Assembly (NCBI RefSeq): GCF_030812915.1
Contig: NZ_JAUSTQ010000008.1
Location: 1 to 64,000, forward strand
DNA from: Alkalibacillus salilacus
GTDB taxonomy: Bacteria > Bacillota > Bacilli > Bacillales > Alkalibacillaceae
DNA: 64,000 nt
Reading direction: 5' to 3'
Below, piece after piece: positions 18,321 through 26,665 of this stretch (its first letter is position 1; the number at the start of each line of letters is the position of its first letter). The notes below the pieces were generated by a model, which was not told the origin of the DNA, made no database searches, and was given only the letters and a program-made list of their open reading frames with translations. The translations under genes and the position numbers were made by a program.

Positions 18321-19292
18321 ATGAGAATGAATCACGTTATTGCCTACAGCATGGTAATCTTGGGGGCAGCTTTTTGGGGTCTAACCGGATTATTCGTGCA
18401 AAATTTGTACGCCGCAGGTTTTACACCTTGGCAAGTTGTTACTCTACGCTTGACATTTTCCAGCTTGATCCTACTAGTTATGTTAGCCATTCTAGCACGC
18501 AGTTATCTTAAAATCCGACTAAAAGACCTACCTTATTTTATCGCACTAGGCGTATTCAGTATCGCTTTTTTCAATTGGTTTTATTTCCAAGTAATGGACC
18601 TAGCAACGCTTGCAGTTGCAGTCGTATTCGTGTACTCATCACCAGTGTTTGCAGCGATTATTGCCAGAGTCTTATTCCAAGAAGCACTAACCAAGCAAAA
18701 ACTCGTTGCGATCTCGTTAACGATTTTAGGAAGTGCGTTTGCGATTGAATTCCTACCTTTAGGAGATTTTGCTTTAACATTGCAAACCATCTTATTTGGA
18801 CTGTTAGCAGGCTTTTTCTGTTCAACGTATAGCTTGCTCGGTAAAAACGTCAGTCGTTGGTATCATCCGTTTACCATTACCTTTTACGCGATGGCTGGAG
18901 GGTCGGCGTTTTTAATCCCGACAAGTGGTATTTGGCAAAATGCGTCTGCTTTTGCAAATGGTGATGTGTGGCTTAACATCTTAGGAATCGTTGTTATATC
19001 AACTGTTGTGGCCTATTTGCTTTATACAACAGGCCTTGCTTATATCGAATCAAGCAAAGCAACAATCCTATCATCCGTAGAAATTATCATCGCCATTTCA
19101 GTGAGTGTCATCGTGTTCAATGAAGCCTTAACTGGCTATCAGCTATTAGGGTTTGGATTACTGTTCATATCGTTATTCTTAACGGTATTTTCACTGAAAA
19201 AATTGAAAAAATACAAGTTCCGAAAAATGCGTGGCCAAAAGGAACAATGGCCAACGGAAACGCATCATATGACCGAAAAACCCTCATGGTAA
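18321..19292 (+). CDS. EamA/DMT family transporter
   Basis: 323 residues, ten TM helices in two EamA repeats. The first opens with YSMVILGAAFWGLTGLFVQNLYAAGFTPWQVVTLRL; the second contains LLAGFFCSTYSLLGKNVSRWYHPFTITFYAMAGG and ends ESSKATILSSVEIIIAISVSVIVFNEALTGYQLLGFGLL, the classical family C-terminus. Members export amino acids or metabolites. The cytosolic tail is basic. The SD GAGGGAGGG precedes the ATG. The last codons and the stop form part of the terminator. Confidence 0.92.
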   Translation: MRMNHVIAYSMVILGAAFWGLTGLFVQNLYAAGFTPWQVVTLRLTFSSLILLVMLAILARSYLKIRLKDLPYFIALGVFSIAFFNWFYFQVMDLATLAVAVVFVYSSPVFAAIIARVLFQEALTKQKLVAISLTILGSAFAIEFLPLGDFALTLQTILFGLLAGFFCSTYSLLGKNVSRWYHPFTITFYAMAGGSAFLIPTSGIWQNASAFANGDVWLNILGIVVISTVVAYLLYTTGLAYIESSKATILSSVEIIIAISVSVIVFNEALTGYQLLGFGLLFISLFLTVFSLKKLKKYKFRKMRGQKEQWPTETHHMTEKPSW

Positions 19293-19306
19293 CATGAGGG
19301 TTTTTT
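19276..19306 (+). terminator. Terminator embedding the EamA stop codon
   Basis: AAAAACCCTCATG-GTAA-CATGAGGGTTTTTT: the TAA stop is the hairpin loop, so the last three codons form the 5' arm. Confidence 0.9.
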
Positions 19307-19327
19307 GTGTGCGTTGAAGTTTTGATT

Positions 19328-19464
19328 TTTTGAAATAATTCCTCGAATTTATTTCAAAACTAGCCGAATTTATTTCATTAATTCGGCTAGTTATCTCATA
19401 AATTGAGAGCGCACCTTAATTTATTTAATAAATAAAAGCATTAATGAACGAATTTATCTCAAAA
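19328..19464. repeat. 21-bp-period dyad-element array D (4 regular units plus 2 outliers)
   Basis: Cores at 19328 TTTTGAAATAA, 19349 TTATTTCAAAA, 19370 TTATTTCATTA and 19391 TTATCTCATAA sit at exact 21-bp steps. Two further cores (19421 TTATTTAATAA, 19454 TTATCTCAAAA) are out of phase by 9 and 12 bp, as if the array is decaying by indels. The array starts 22 bp after the EamA terminator, between convergent genes. Confidence 0.82.
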
Positions 19465-19509
19465 ATAAAAAGGAAGGTTAGTCTAGATGAACATTTGATC
19501 AAATCAATT

Positions 19510-19953
19510 CTATAAATAAGAAGAGGATTTAGCGTGACGGTCTTTATCTAATAGAAATTCAATGAATGCGATCGCAACTGCCAAGATCAGCATTGCAACC
19601 TCCGTTAGAACTACTGAACTCATTATTAAATTCATCATGGATAAACTCAATCCATTTGATACCACATCTAATCCGATCGTTATGAAAGATGGTAAGGATC
19701 GGCTCTCTGTACGTGCAGATAATATAGCAGCTAAAGGATTAAAGAATAGATCTAAAATAAACCCTAACAAGAAGTAGCCTGCTACAAATCCAATTAACCC
19801 CCAAACTGAATGATACTGCACCCCAAGAAGCTCGAAAGCACCAGCCATCGTTAAAAAATAAACGCCAACAACCAAACTTAAAATAATGGTGACAAATAAA
19901 CCCATTCCGAGCCATGAGCCAATTCGTTTAAATTGCTTTGAATGATCCCCCAT
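19510..19953 (-). CDS. YrvL-like small membrane protein
   Basis: 147 residues with four hydrophobic helices. The pattern VYFLTMAGAFELLGVQYHSVWGLIGFVAGYFLLGFILDLFF resembles YrvL regulatory membrane proteins of Bacillus (YrvL acts with the SigO system there); this is from memory and not certain. AGAGGAGT precedes the ATG. It is 24 bp downstream of another leftward small membrane gene, probably co-transcribed. Confidence 0.55.
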   Translation of the reverse strand: MGDHSKQFKRIGSWLGMGLFVTIILSLVVGVYFLTMAGAFELLGVQYHSVWGLIGFVAGYFLLGFILDLFFNPLAAILSARTESRSLPSFITIGLDVVSNGLSLSMMNLIMSSVVLTEVAMLILAVAIAFIEFLLDKDRHAKSSSYL

Positions 19954-19977
19954 ATCCTTTGACTCCTCTATAAAGTC

Positions 19978-20271
19978 TTAGTCGTTTTGACGTCTAAATA
20001 ACTGGATAAGCATATAAATGAAACCGCCTGCTGCCAAGAGTGCTAAATAGGTGGTGGGATAACGAAAAGATAATAGAATAGCATCCATCAAATAAATCTC
20101 ACTACAATATTCGACTGTTTCAGGCGTGAATATGAACAATGGTCGACAATCAGATAACGGTAAAATCGCGATTTGATTGACAACAAACAATGAATATAAG
20201 GCTGATACGGAAAAAATAATCAATAAAGCTATCATGCCCAGTATCAAGAAAAATGTCCGCCAGTGTCTCAT
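19978..20271 (-). CDS. Small membrane protein, unknown
   Basis: 97 residues from the ATG preceded by TTGGAGG; an upstream in-frame start lacks an SD. Two TM helices (about 6-28 and 69-88) flank an extracytoplasmic loop with two Cys (SDCRPLFIFTPETVEYCSEIY) that could form a disulfide. I do not recognise a family. It is the first gene of a two-gene leftward unit with the YrvL-like gene. Confidence 0.65.
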   Translation of the reverse strand: MRHWRTFFLILGMIALLIIFSVSALYSLFVVNQIAILPLSDCRPLFIFTPETVEYCSEIYLMDAILLSFRYPTTYLALLAAGGFIYMLIQLFRRQND

Positions 20272-20442
20272 AATAATCCTCCAACGGAACTTAAATACCA
20301 ACTTATCATAAACTAAACAGGATTGGAATTCCTGTTCTAACGTTTTCCTTATTTATTCAATATCGGACGATATTCAGGAAACATTATTGGTTTAAATGAT
20401 AGAAAAGCTCATTTTTTGTGCTTAAACCGTTCATTTCCTAAA

Positions 20443-20470
20443 TTGCAATAAAAATTCAACACGCTATAAT
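20443..20470 (+). promoter_or_regulatory. Strong SigA-type promoter ahead of a candidate structured RNA
   Basis: TTGCAA-N16-TATAAT, with a perfect -10. The expected start point (about 20477) falls at the beginning of the paired region described next; no start codon with an SD follows for ~250 bp. Confidence 0.7.
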
Positions 20471-20476
20471 ACAAAG

Positions 20477-20635
20477 CGTGCGGAGAAAAAGGTGCGCACC
20501 AATCGAGCAGTTGATAGCGAAATCACTTGGTGATCGGAGGGCAGACGAGAGCGTATTACAATAAAAATAAAATTGGTCGGTCTTCAAATGGAATCCCACA
20601 CATTACTGTATAGTGATGTGTGGGATTGTTATGAT
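20477..20635 (+). ncRNA. Candidate structured RNA or leader ahead of the defence island
   Basis: About 160 nt between a strong promoter and a 16-bp near-perfect hairpin (AATCCCACACAT... at 20592-20627, loop GTAT, one G-U pair). Inner hairpins: GTGCG-N12-CGCAC and ATCAC-TTG-GTGAT, separated by purine-rich single strands including GGAGGGCAGACGAG. The final hairpin is not followed by a U-tract, so it may be a processing or attenuator structure rather than a terminator. I compared it mentally with the common Bacillus riboswitches, 6S, SRP, RNase P and tmRNA and found no match. Whether it is a free RNA or the leader of the next operon is open. Confidence 0.5.
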
Positions 20636-20735
20636 AGTAGATTAAACTTCCTAAATCCTTTTCGTTTGTTGAAAGATTCTGTAAAATAGTGTTTAGATGG
20701 TAAAAAAGATTTAGAGAGAGGATGAATTTGTTTAG

Positions 20736-22541
20736 ATGGCTAAATATTATTTTGAAAAGAAGGATGATCGTAAAGCAATATATGATGCGATGAAGAAGTG
20801 GAAAGAAAATTGTCTATTGAATGAAGGCTCACTGATTTGGGAAGGAGAAGCTGTTTGGACGCAAGATAATATTCGTAGGTTTAAGTCAATTTTCGTTGAC
20901 AGTCCTGATAGTTCTGGTGAAACCTTTGATATTAAATTAGAGAATCAATTAGAGAACGAAGTTGAATCTGTTTATAAATTCTTGATTGAGTTGATGTACA
21001 TATATTATTTGTTTCCCTCTAAACGCTCAAATACATATAAGACTAAAATCAATAAATTAGAGAAGATTGCTTCGTGGAAGGGGATTGAGTTTGATCGTTC
21101 TTGGCCAATTTTAGAAGCTTTAAATGGAGGCCTTGGTTCACCTGGGTCAGGTTATAATTCAAACAGATATCATGAAATTTCTTTTCTTAATTCAATTGTT
21201 AAGCAATTAAAGGATATGCCAATTGAAGAACGTGAAAATATTCTGAACCAACCTTGGAAACTAAAGCAGTTTGTAGATGATATACGTCAAAGGTTTGGTA
21301 AACAGCTACAAATGCAACATGTTATTCTCCATTTATTACACCCCGATTACTTTGAAAGAATGGTGAGCTGGGGACACAAGAAAAAAGTGAAAAATACGTT
21401 TGATTATATGATAATTGAGAATGACTATCATGACATGGATTATCAATTACTTCAAATTCGAGAGAAACTTAATGAGAAATATGGTGAGGATATAGATTTT
21501 TACGATCATCCTGAAATCAGACAGGAATGGAAAGGTGATATTAAATCTGATGGTCCTGGTGAAGAGCCATCAATTGATCGCGATCATCTAAATGTGAATT
21601 TTGAAGTTGAGCTACAAGATCTTGGTTTAGTATTTGAAGAGAAAGACTTACTGATTGAACAAGTTTCATCAGCATTGAAAAATGGCAAGCATATTATCCT
21701 AACTGGACCACCTGGTACTGGGAAATCTAAGTTAGCGAGTTCAATCTGTGAGGCATATAATGTTAAACCTATGATGGCGACTGCATCATCAAATTGGTCA
21801 ACTTACGATACGATCGGTGGCTATAAACCTAACCAAAACGGTAAACTTTATTTCGATGATGGACTGTTTTTAAAATGTTTCAAGGATCGAAAAACGAATG
21901 AACCTCATAATAAATGGTTCATCATTGATGAAATTAACCGTGCAGATATTGATAAAGCGTTCGGTTCACTTTTTTCGGTTTTAACAGGTGATGATGTTGT
22001 CTTACCTTATGCAGCTGATAACGGAGAGTTAATCGATATCACACCACAAAAGGGCGAAAAGATTCAGGACATTCAAGAAAACGAATATGTCATGCCTGAT
22101 GATTGGCGAATTATTGCGACGATGAATACCATTGATAAGTCGTCGTTATATGAAATGAGTTATGCGTTTATGCGCCGTTTTGCCTTTATTTCAATTGGTG
22201 CGCCTAAAGATATCAATAATAAGTTAATTAAAGAATATTTATCGATTTGGGGGATGGAAGATTATCCTAATATCGAAACCCTTAAAAATATTTGGATGTT
22301 AATTAATCAATACCGGAAGATAGGACCAGCTATTATTGAGGACATTGCGCGTCATACAGAAGAAAATGACGATTTTGCACAACCTATTATGATGTATGTG
22401 TTACCACAATTTGAAGGATTGCCATTAAGTCGGATTAAAGAATTCATTAAACAATTACAAGAGAAAACTGATGTCGTGATTAATGATACTTACCTACTGA
22501 ACTTTGCTAATGACTTCTTCGGTGAAGGGGCATTCGAATGA
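20736..22541 (+). CDS. McrB-like AAA+ NTPase of a two-gene restriction module
   Basis: 601 residues. The N-terminal ~285 residues are an uncharacterised helical domain (includes LHLLHPDYFERMVSWGHKKKV), probably for DNA or effector recognition. The AAA+ domain follows: Walker A GPPGTGKS at 324-331, Walker B FIIDEINRAD at 395-404 and the McrB-type MNTIDKSSLYEMSYAFMRRF at 463-482. This is the MrcB/McrB clade, whose hexamers power a McrC nuclease. An in-frame TAG directly precedes the ATG, so the start is fixed, but the nearest SD (GAGAGAGG) is unusually far, about 14 bases. It overlaps the nuclease gene by 4 bp. Its specificity is unknown. Confidence 0.82.
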   Translation: MAKYYFEKKDDRKAIYDAMKKWKENCLLNEGSLIWEGEAVWTQDNIRRFKSIFVDSPDSSGETFDIKLENQLENEVESVYKFLIELMYIYYLFPSKRSNTYKTKINKLEKIASWKGIEFDRSWPILEALNGGLGSPGSGYNSNRYHEISFLNSIVKQLKDMPIEERENILNQPWKLKQFVDDIRQRFGKQLQMQHVILHLLHPDYFERMVSWGHKKKVKNTFDYMIIENDYHDMDYQLLQIREKLNEKYGEDIDFYDHPEIRQEWKGDIKSDGPGEEPSIDRDHLNVNFEVELQDLGLVFEEKDLLIEQVSSALKNGKHIILTGPPGTGKSKLASSICEAYNVKPMMATASSNWSTYDTIGGYKPNQNGKLYFDDGLFLKCFKDRKTNEPHNKWFIIDEINRADIDKAFGSLFSVLTGDDVVLPYAADNGELIDITPQKGEKIQDIQENEYVMPDDWRIIATMNTIDKSSLYEMSYAFMRRFAFISIGAPKDINNKLIKEYLSIWGMEDYPNIETLKNIWMLINQYRKIGPAIIEDIARHTEENDDFAQPIMMYVLPQFEGLPLSRIKEFIKQLQEKTDVVINDTYLLNFANDFFGEGAFE

Positions 22542-23830
22542 CGTTAACAGATAGACAGTTATTGGATGAGATATCTAGTTATCTAGTTGGTTATCTAAAG
22601 TCAGGTCAAATTAATATTGATTCAGTTTTATCAAAAACAAGCCTTAACATTGCCAATTTTAATGATTTACTAAAACTGCGATTTTTATTATTACCTGAGA
22701 CAAACAGGTTTGTCCAACAATTACCGTCGCTATTAAAACGGATGAAGACGACCACAACATATACAAAAGAAACATATTATGGAGAAGTTCGTGGAGAGAT
22801 TGATTTTAGTGAGACGATCAGAGAAAGATTAGCACGAAACTATCAAGATCAGACCATCTTTACAACAAATGAAAGTGTGAAATCCTATAACACAACAGAA
22901 AACCAAATCCTGAAACAAATACTAATGGTGTTAGATGATTTATTAGTGCGGAATGACTTTATATCAAACTTAAAAAGTTCGAATTGGTTTAATGATTCGG
23001 AATCGTTACAGATGAGTGTCTCAAAAGCATTAAGAAAAAACATATACATCCAACGAGTTAACGGCGACTCTGTTACAGATCGCATGATTCAGCAAACACT
23101 TCGTCACCGTAATCCACTTTACCAAAAGGCTGCAAAACTTTTGGAGCACTATCGTAAACTTATGCGTGGACAATATAATGAGTCTGATCTAGTTCATTTG
23201 TTTGAACAAACCTTGATCACGCCTGATAATCGAGACGTTTTATTTGAATTGTACTGGGTGGTTCAAATGATTAAACAACAACCGAATATGGTTAAACTCT
23301 ATATCATGGATAAATCACAAAATTTAGTAGCATCTTGGGATGATCCTGACTATTTCTATAAACTGTATCATAATTCATCTGGATCACAAGATATACGTTT
23401 TAACGTTAAAGAAGATGAAATAGCAAATTCATCTAACCCGTATTTACAGCAAAGATGTCAGTCTTATAAAAATCAAAAACAGCTAGACCAATTTTTCTTT
23501 AATATTCAAAAGGAATCTTCTAGTGTGTGGGAAGGAAGACCAGATTTTATTATTGAGAAGATAGACAAAAGCACTCAGGAACTGGTATCACTAACGATTG
23601 GTGAAGTTAAAAACACTTCAGATGATAAATATGCTAGAAAAGGCTTGGCAGAATTGAATGATTATATGCATTTTGTCAAAAATCACAAGAATGAATATAT
23701 ACGTGATGAAATTGAAGTTAATGGATTGTTGTGCCTGCGCCAAACCCAAACGTCAAAAAGAGAGACAGATCATATTAAACTACTCGTATTAAATGATGAC
23801 GAAATAGGATTAGCGAAATGGAGTTTATAA
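22538..23830 (+). CDS. McrC-like PD-(D/E)XK nuclease subunit
   Basis: 430 residues, start overlapping the AAA+ stop by 4 bp (ATGA), so obligately coupled. The N-terminal ~240 residues are helical, with YTKETYYGEVRGEIDFSETIRERLARN reminiscent of McrC/DUF2357-type proteins. The C-terminal nuclease core shows WEGRPDFIIE (Asp336) and SLTIGEVKNT (Glu356, Lys358), a good PD-(D/E)XK site, with Glu237 as a possible third acid. Together with the AAA+ partner it should cleave modified or foreign DNA. It is divergent from textbook McrC, so the call rests on context plus the active site. Confidence 0.72.
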   Translation: MTLTDRQLLDEISSYLVGYLKSGQINIDSVLSKTSLNIANFNDLLKLRFLLLPETNRFVQQLPSLLKRMKTTTTYTKETYYGEVRGEIDFSETIRERLARNYQDQTIFTTNESVKSYNTTENQILKQILMVLDDLLVRNDFISNLKSSNWFNDSESLQMSVSKALRKNIYIQRVNGDSVTDRMIQQTLRHRNPLYQKAAKLLEHYRKLMRGQYNESDLVHLFEQTLITPDNRDVLFELYWVVQMIKQQPNMVKLYIMDKSQNLVASWDDPDYFYKLYHNSSGSQDIRFNVKEDEIANSSNPYLQQRCQSYKNQKQLDQFFFNIQKESSSVWEGRPDFIIEKIDKSTQELVSLTIGEVKNTSDDKYARKGLAELNDYMHFVKNHKNEYIRDEIEVNGLLCLRQTQTSKRETDHIKLLVLNDDEIGLAKWSL

Positions 23831-23922
23831 GCAATTCTTGTAAAGACAATGAGAAATCTACCTTTACGAATCAGATTTTGATATATTAAATATAGCACAT
23901 AGCAATATTTGGAGGTTACGTC

Positions 23923-25407
23923 ATGAGCAAATTAACACTACAAGAACTCGAAAACCATTTATGGGAGTCGGCGAATATACTGCGTGGAAGTATTGATTCA
24001 TCCGATTATAAGAACTACATATTTGGTATGTTATTTCTGAAACGACTAAGTGATGTGTTTGTTGAGACAGCGAAAGAAATTGAAATAGAAGAAGATAGTG
24101 ACCATGGTTGGGAAGACCCAGATGAGCACCAATTCTTCGTGCCAGAACGTGCGCGTTGGTCTCATATCCAAATACAGACACATGATATTGGAAATACCAT
24201 CAACAAAGCGTTCGAAGCGTTAGAAGAAGAAAACACGTCGCTACAAAACGTGTTAGCGAATATCGACTTTAATGATAAAGATAAACTACCGGACTCGCTA
24301 CTAATGCAATTGATTCAGCATTTCTCGAAAATTGATTTAAGTAATAATAATTTATCAGAACCCGATATGTTAGGCCGTGCATATGAGTACTTAATTAAAC
24401 AATTTGCCGATGATGCTGGTAAAAAAGGCGGCGAATTCTACACGCCAAATAAAGTCGTTGAACTGATTGTCAATTTAATCAAACCAGAAGAAGGTATGCG
24501 CGTCTGTGATCCAACAGTTGGATCAGGCGGTATGCTTGTACAGTCGGTTGATTATATTAAATCTCAAGGTGGTGACGCACGTAATATAACGTTACACGGC
24601 CAAGAGAAAAACTTAAATACATGGGCCATTTGTAAAATGAACCTATTATTACATGGTTTAAGTGACCACCACATCGTTCGTGGTGATACGATTCGTGATC
24701 CACAATTAGTTGGTGATGATAAAGAGTTATTATTATACGACCGCGTGATTGCCAATCCGCCGTTTTCACTTAAAAACTGGGGACGTGAAGAAGCGGAAGG
24801 CGACGAATATGGTCGTTTCCGCTTTGGTACTCCACCAAAAAATGCAGGAGATTATGCCTTTGTGCAACACATGATTTCGACCTTAAACCATCAAGGTAAA
24901 GCAGGTGTCGTCATGCCTCACGGAGTCTTATTCCGTGGTGGAGCAGAAGGCAAAATTCGTGAAGGTCTTTTAAAAGAAGACTTGGTCGAGGCGATTATCG
25001 GTCTTCCAGAAAACCTATTTTACGGCACAGGCATTCCAGCGTGTATCTTAATTTTGAATCGAAATAAATCAACTGAAAACCAAGGGAATGTGTTCATCTT
25101 AGATGGATCGAAAAACTACCAAGAAGCAATAAACCAAAATGTATTACGTGATGAAGACATTAAACAAATCGTAGATGCTTATGATGCTTGGGAAGAACAG
25201 GAGAAATATTGTCGCGTTGTGGAATTAGATGAAATTAAGGAAAATGACTACAACTTAAACATTGCCCGTTACATCGATTCAACTGAAGAAGAGGAAGAAA
25301 TCGATGTTCAGGCAGCTGTTGCTGAAATGAAGAGGCTAGAGCAAGAACGTGATGAGATCGAAAGTAAGATGTATGGGTATTTGAAGGAGTTGGGGTATGA
25401 TGAGTGA
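23923..25407 (+). CDS. hsdM: Type I restriction-modification DNA methyltransferase subunit
   Basis: 494 residues, normal for HsdM. N-terminal HsdM helical domain ([38 protein letters not shown]), SAM-binding [10 protein letters not shown] at 196-205 and catalytic NPPF at 278-281, giving N6-adenine methylation in complex with HsdS. TTTGGAGG precedes the ATG. It lies 92 bp after the nuclease gene and overlaps hsdS by 11 bp. The C-terminus is strongly acidic with a coiled-coil stretch. Confidence 0.96.
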   Translation: MSKLTLQELENHLWESANILRGSIDSSDYKNYIFGMLFLKRLSDVFVETAKEIEIEEDSDHGWEDPDEHQFFVPERARWSHIQIQTHDIGNTINKAFEALEEENTSLQNVLANIDFNDKDKLPDSLLMQLIQHFSKIDLSNNNLSEPDMLGRAYEYLIKQFADDAGKKGGEFYTPNKVVELIVNLIKPEEGMRVCDPTVGSGGMLVQSVDYIKSQGGDARNITLHGQEKNLNTWAICKMNLLLHGLSDHHIVRGDTIRDPQLVGDDKELLLYDRVIANPPFSLKNWGREEAEGDEYGRFRFGTPPKNAGDYAFVQHMISTLNHQGKAGVVMPHGVLFRGGAEGKIREGLLKEDLVEAIIGLPENLFYGTGIPACILILNRNKSTENQGNVFILDGSKNYQEAINQNVLRDEDIKQIVDAYDAWEEQEKYCRVVELDEIKENDYNLNIARYIDSTEEEEEIDVQAAVAEMKRLEQERDEIESKMYGYLKELGYDE

Positions 25408-26665
25408 AAAAACCCAACATGGATGGACATTCGATAAGTTAGGTAATTACGTTAAATTACAAGGTGGAAATGCATTTAAAAGTAGAGATTTTAAGGATAA
25501 CGGTATTCCTTTGTTAAGAATAGCGAATATTAGGAATAATGGTATTGAATTAGATGGTATTGCTTATATTGATGATGAAATTGCCAAAACATACAGTTCT
25601 TATTTATTGAAAGAAAGCAATGTTGTGATTGCTATGTCAGGAGCAACAACTGGGAAAACAGGAATTATAAAAAAAGAAAACCTTCCTTTGTTATTAAATC
25701 AACGTGTAGGTGTATTTAAAATAAAGAAAGATAATTTTATGATCCAAGATTACTTAAGATTTGTTGTTCAATCCAGTTATTTTCAAAATGTAATAAAAAT
25801 TGATGCAATTGGAGGGGCACAGCCCAATATAAGCCCTAAACAAATTGAATCAATTCATGTTTATATTCCCCCATTAGATGAACAACAAAAAATTGCAGCA
25901 ATCCTTTCATCAGTCGATAAAGCAATCGATAAAACGAAAGAAATTATCGAAGAAACCGAGACAGTGAAAAAGGGTTTGATGCAACAGTTGTTAATAAATG
26001 GAATTAGGAGCCATAATTTCAAAGTCAGTCCTATAGGTTCTATTCCTGAAGCATGGCAAGTATTATCGTTTAATAAAGTTTTTGATCGAATTCGAACAAA
26101 AAATTATAACAATAACCAAAATGTGTTAACTATATCCGGAGAAAAAGGATTGGTTAACCAACTTGACTATTTTAATAAAAGCGTCTCTTCTAAAAACCTT
26201 TCAAACTATATTTATCTTGAAAAAGGAGATTTTGCTTATAATAAAAGTTATTCAAATGGTTATCCATTGGGTGCAATTAAAATGTTAGATAAATATGATA
26301 ACGGTGTAGTTTCAACTCTATATATATGCTTTAGGCTAAAACAGCCTTATTTGCAATCATTTTATAAACATTACTTTGATTCTGGTTTATGGAATAGACA
26401 AGTATATAATATTGCCCCTGAAGGTGGAAGAAGTCATGGGTTACTTAATGTAGGTGTGAAAGACTTTTTTGAAATATTAATTCCAGTACCAAGTATTGAA
26501 GAGCAACAGGAAATAAGTGATAGAATCAACGCAATAGAGTATAAAAAAGAAATTGAGCAGAAAAAATTGTCAAAACTAACTAATATTAAACAAGGCCTGA
26601 TGCAACAACTCCTAACAGGTAAAGTCCGTGTACCCATCAATGAAGACGAGGAGGTTCCGTCATGA
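25397..26665 (+). CDS. hsdS: Type I restriction-modification specificity subunit
   Basis: 422 residues with two target-recognition domains (about 8-150 and 205-370), each followed by a helical spacer with the family repeats ([42 protein letters not shown] and [45 protein letters not shown]). It should recognise a bipartite target. The TRD coding regions are visibly more AT-rich than hsdM and hsdR, as is common where TRDs have been exchanged. AAGGAG lies inside hsdM; either of two adjacent ATGs could start it. It overlaps hsdR by 4 bp. Confidence 0.95.
   Translation: MMSEKTQHGWTFDKLGNYVKLQGGNAFKSRDFKDNGIPLLRIANIRNNGIELDGIAYIDDEIAKTYSSYLLKESNVVIAMSGATTGKTGIIKKENLPLLLNQRVGVFKIKKDNFMIQDYLRFVVQSSYFQNVIKIDAIGGAQPNISPKQIESIHVYIPPLDEQQKIAAILSSVDKAIDKTKEIIEETETVKKGLMQQLLINGIRSHNFKVSPIGSIPEAWQVLSFNKVFDRIRTKNYNNNQNVLTISGEKGLVNQLDYFNKSVSSKNLSNYIYLEKGDFAYNKSYSNGYPLGAIKMLDKYDNGVVSTLYICFRLKQPYLQSFYKHYFDSGLWNRQVYNIAPEGGRSHGLLNVGVKDFFEILIPVPSIEEQQEISDRINAIEYKKEIEQKKLSKLTNIKQGLMQQLLTGKVRVPINEDEEVPS

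Noticed and set aside
20592-20627. Standard intrinsic terminator
   Set aside because: The 16-bp hairpin is strong, but it is followed by GTTATGATAG rather than a T-tract, so it is described as part of a structured RNA instead.
20721-20790. Short leader frame (MNLFRWLNIILKRRMIVKQYMMR) before the McrB-like gene
   Set aside because: Its ATG abuts the SD with no spacing and it runs into the McrB-like gene in another frame; no evidence of function.
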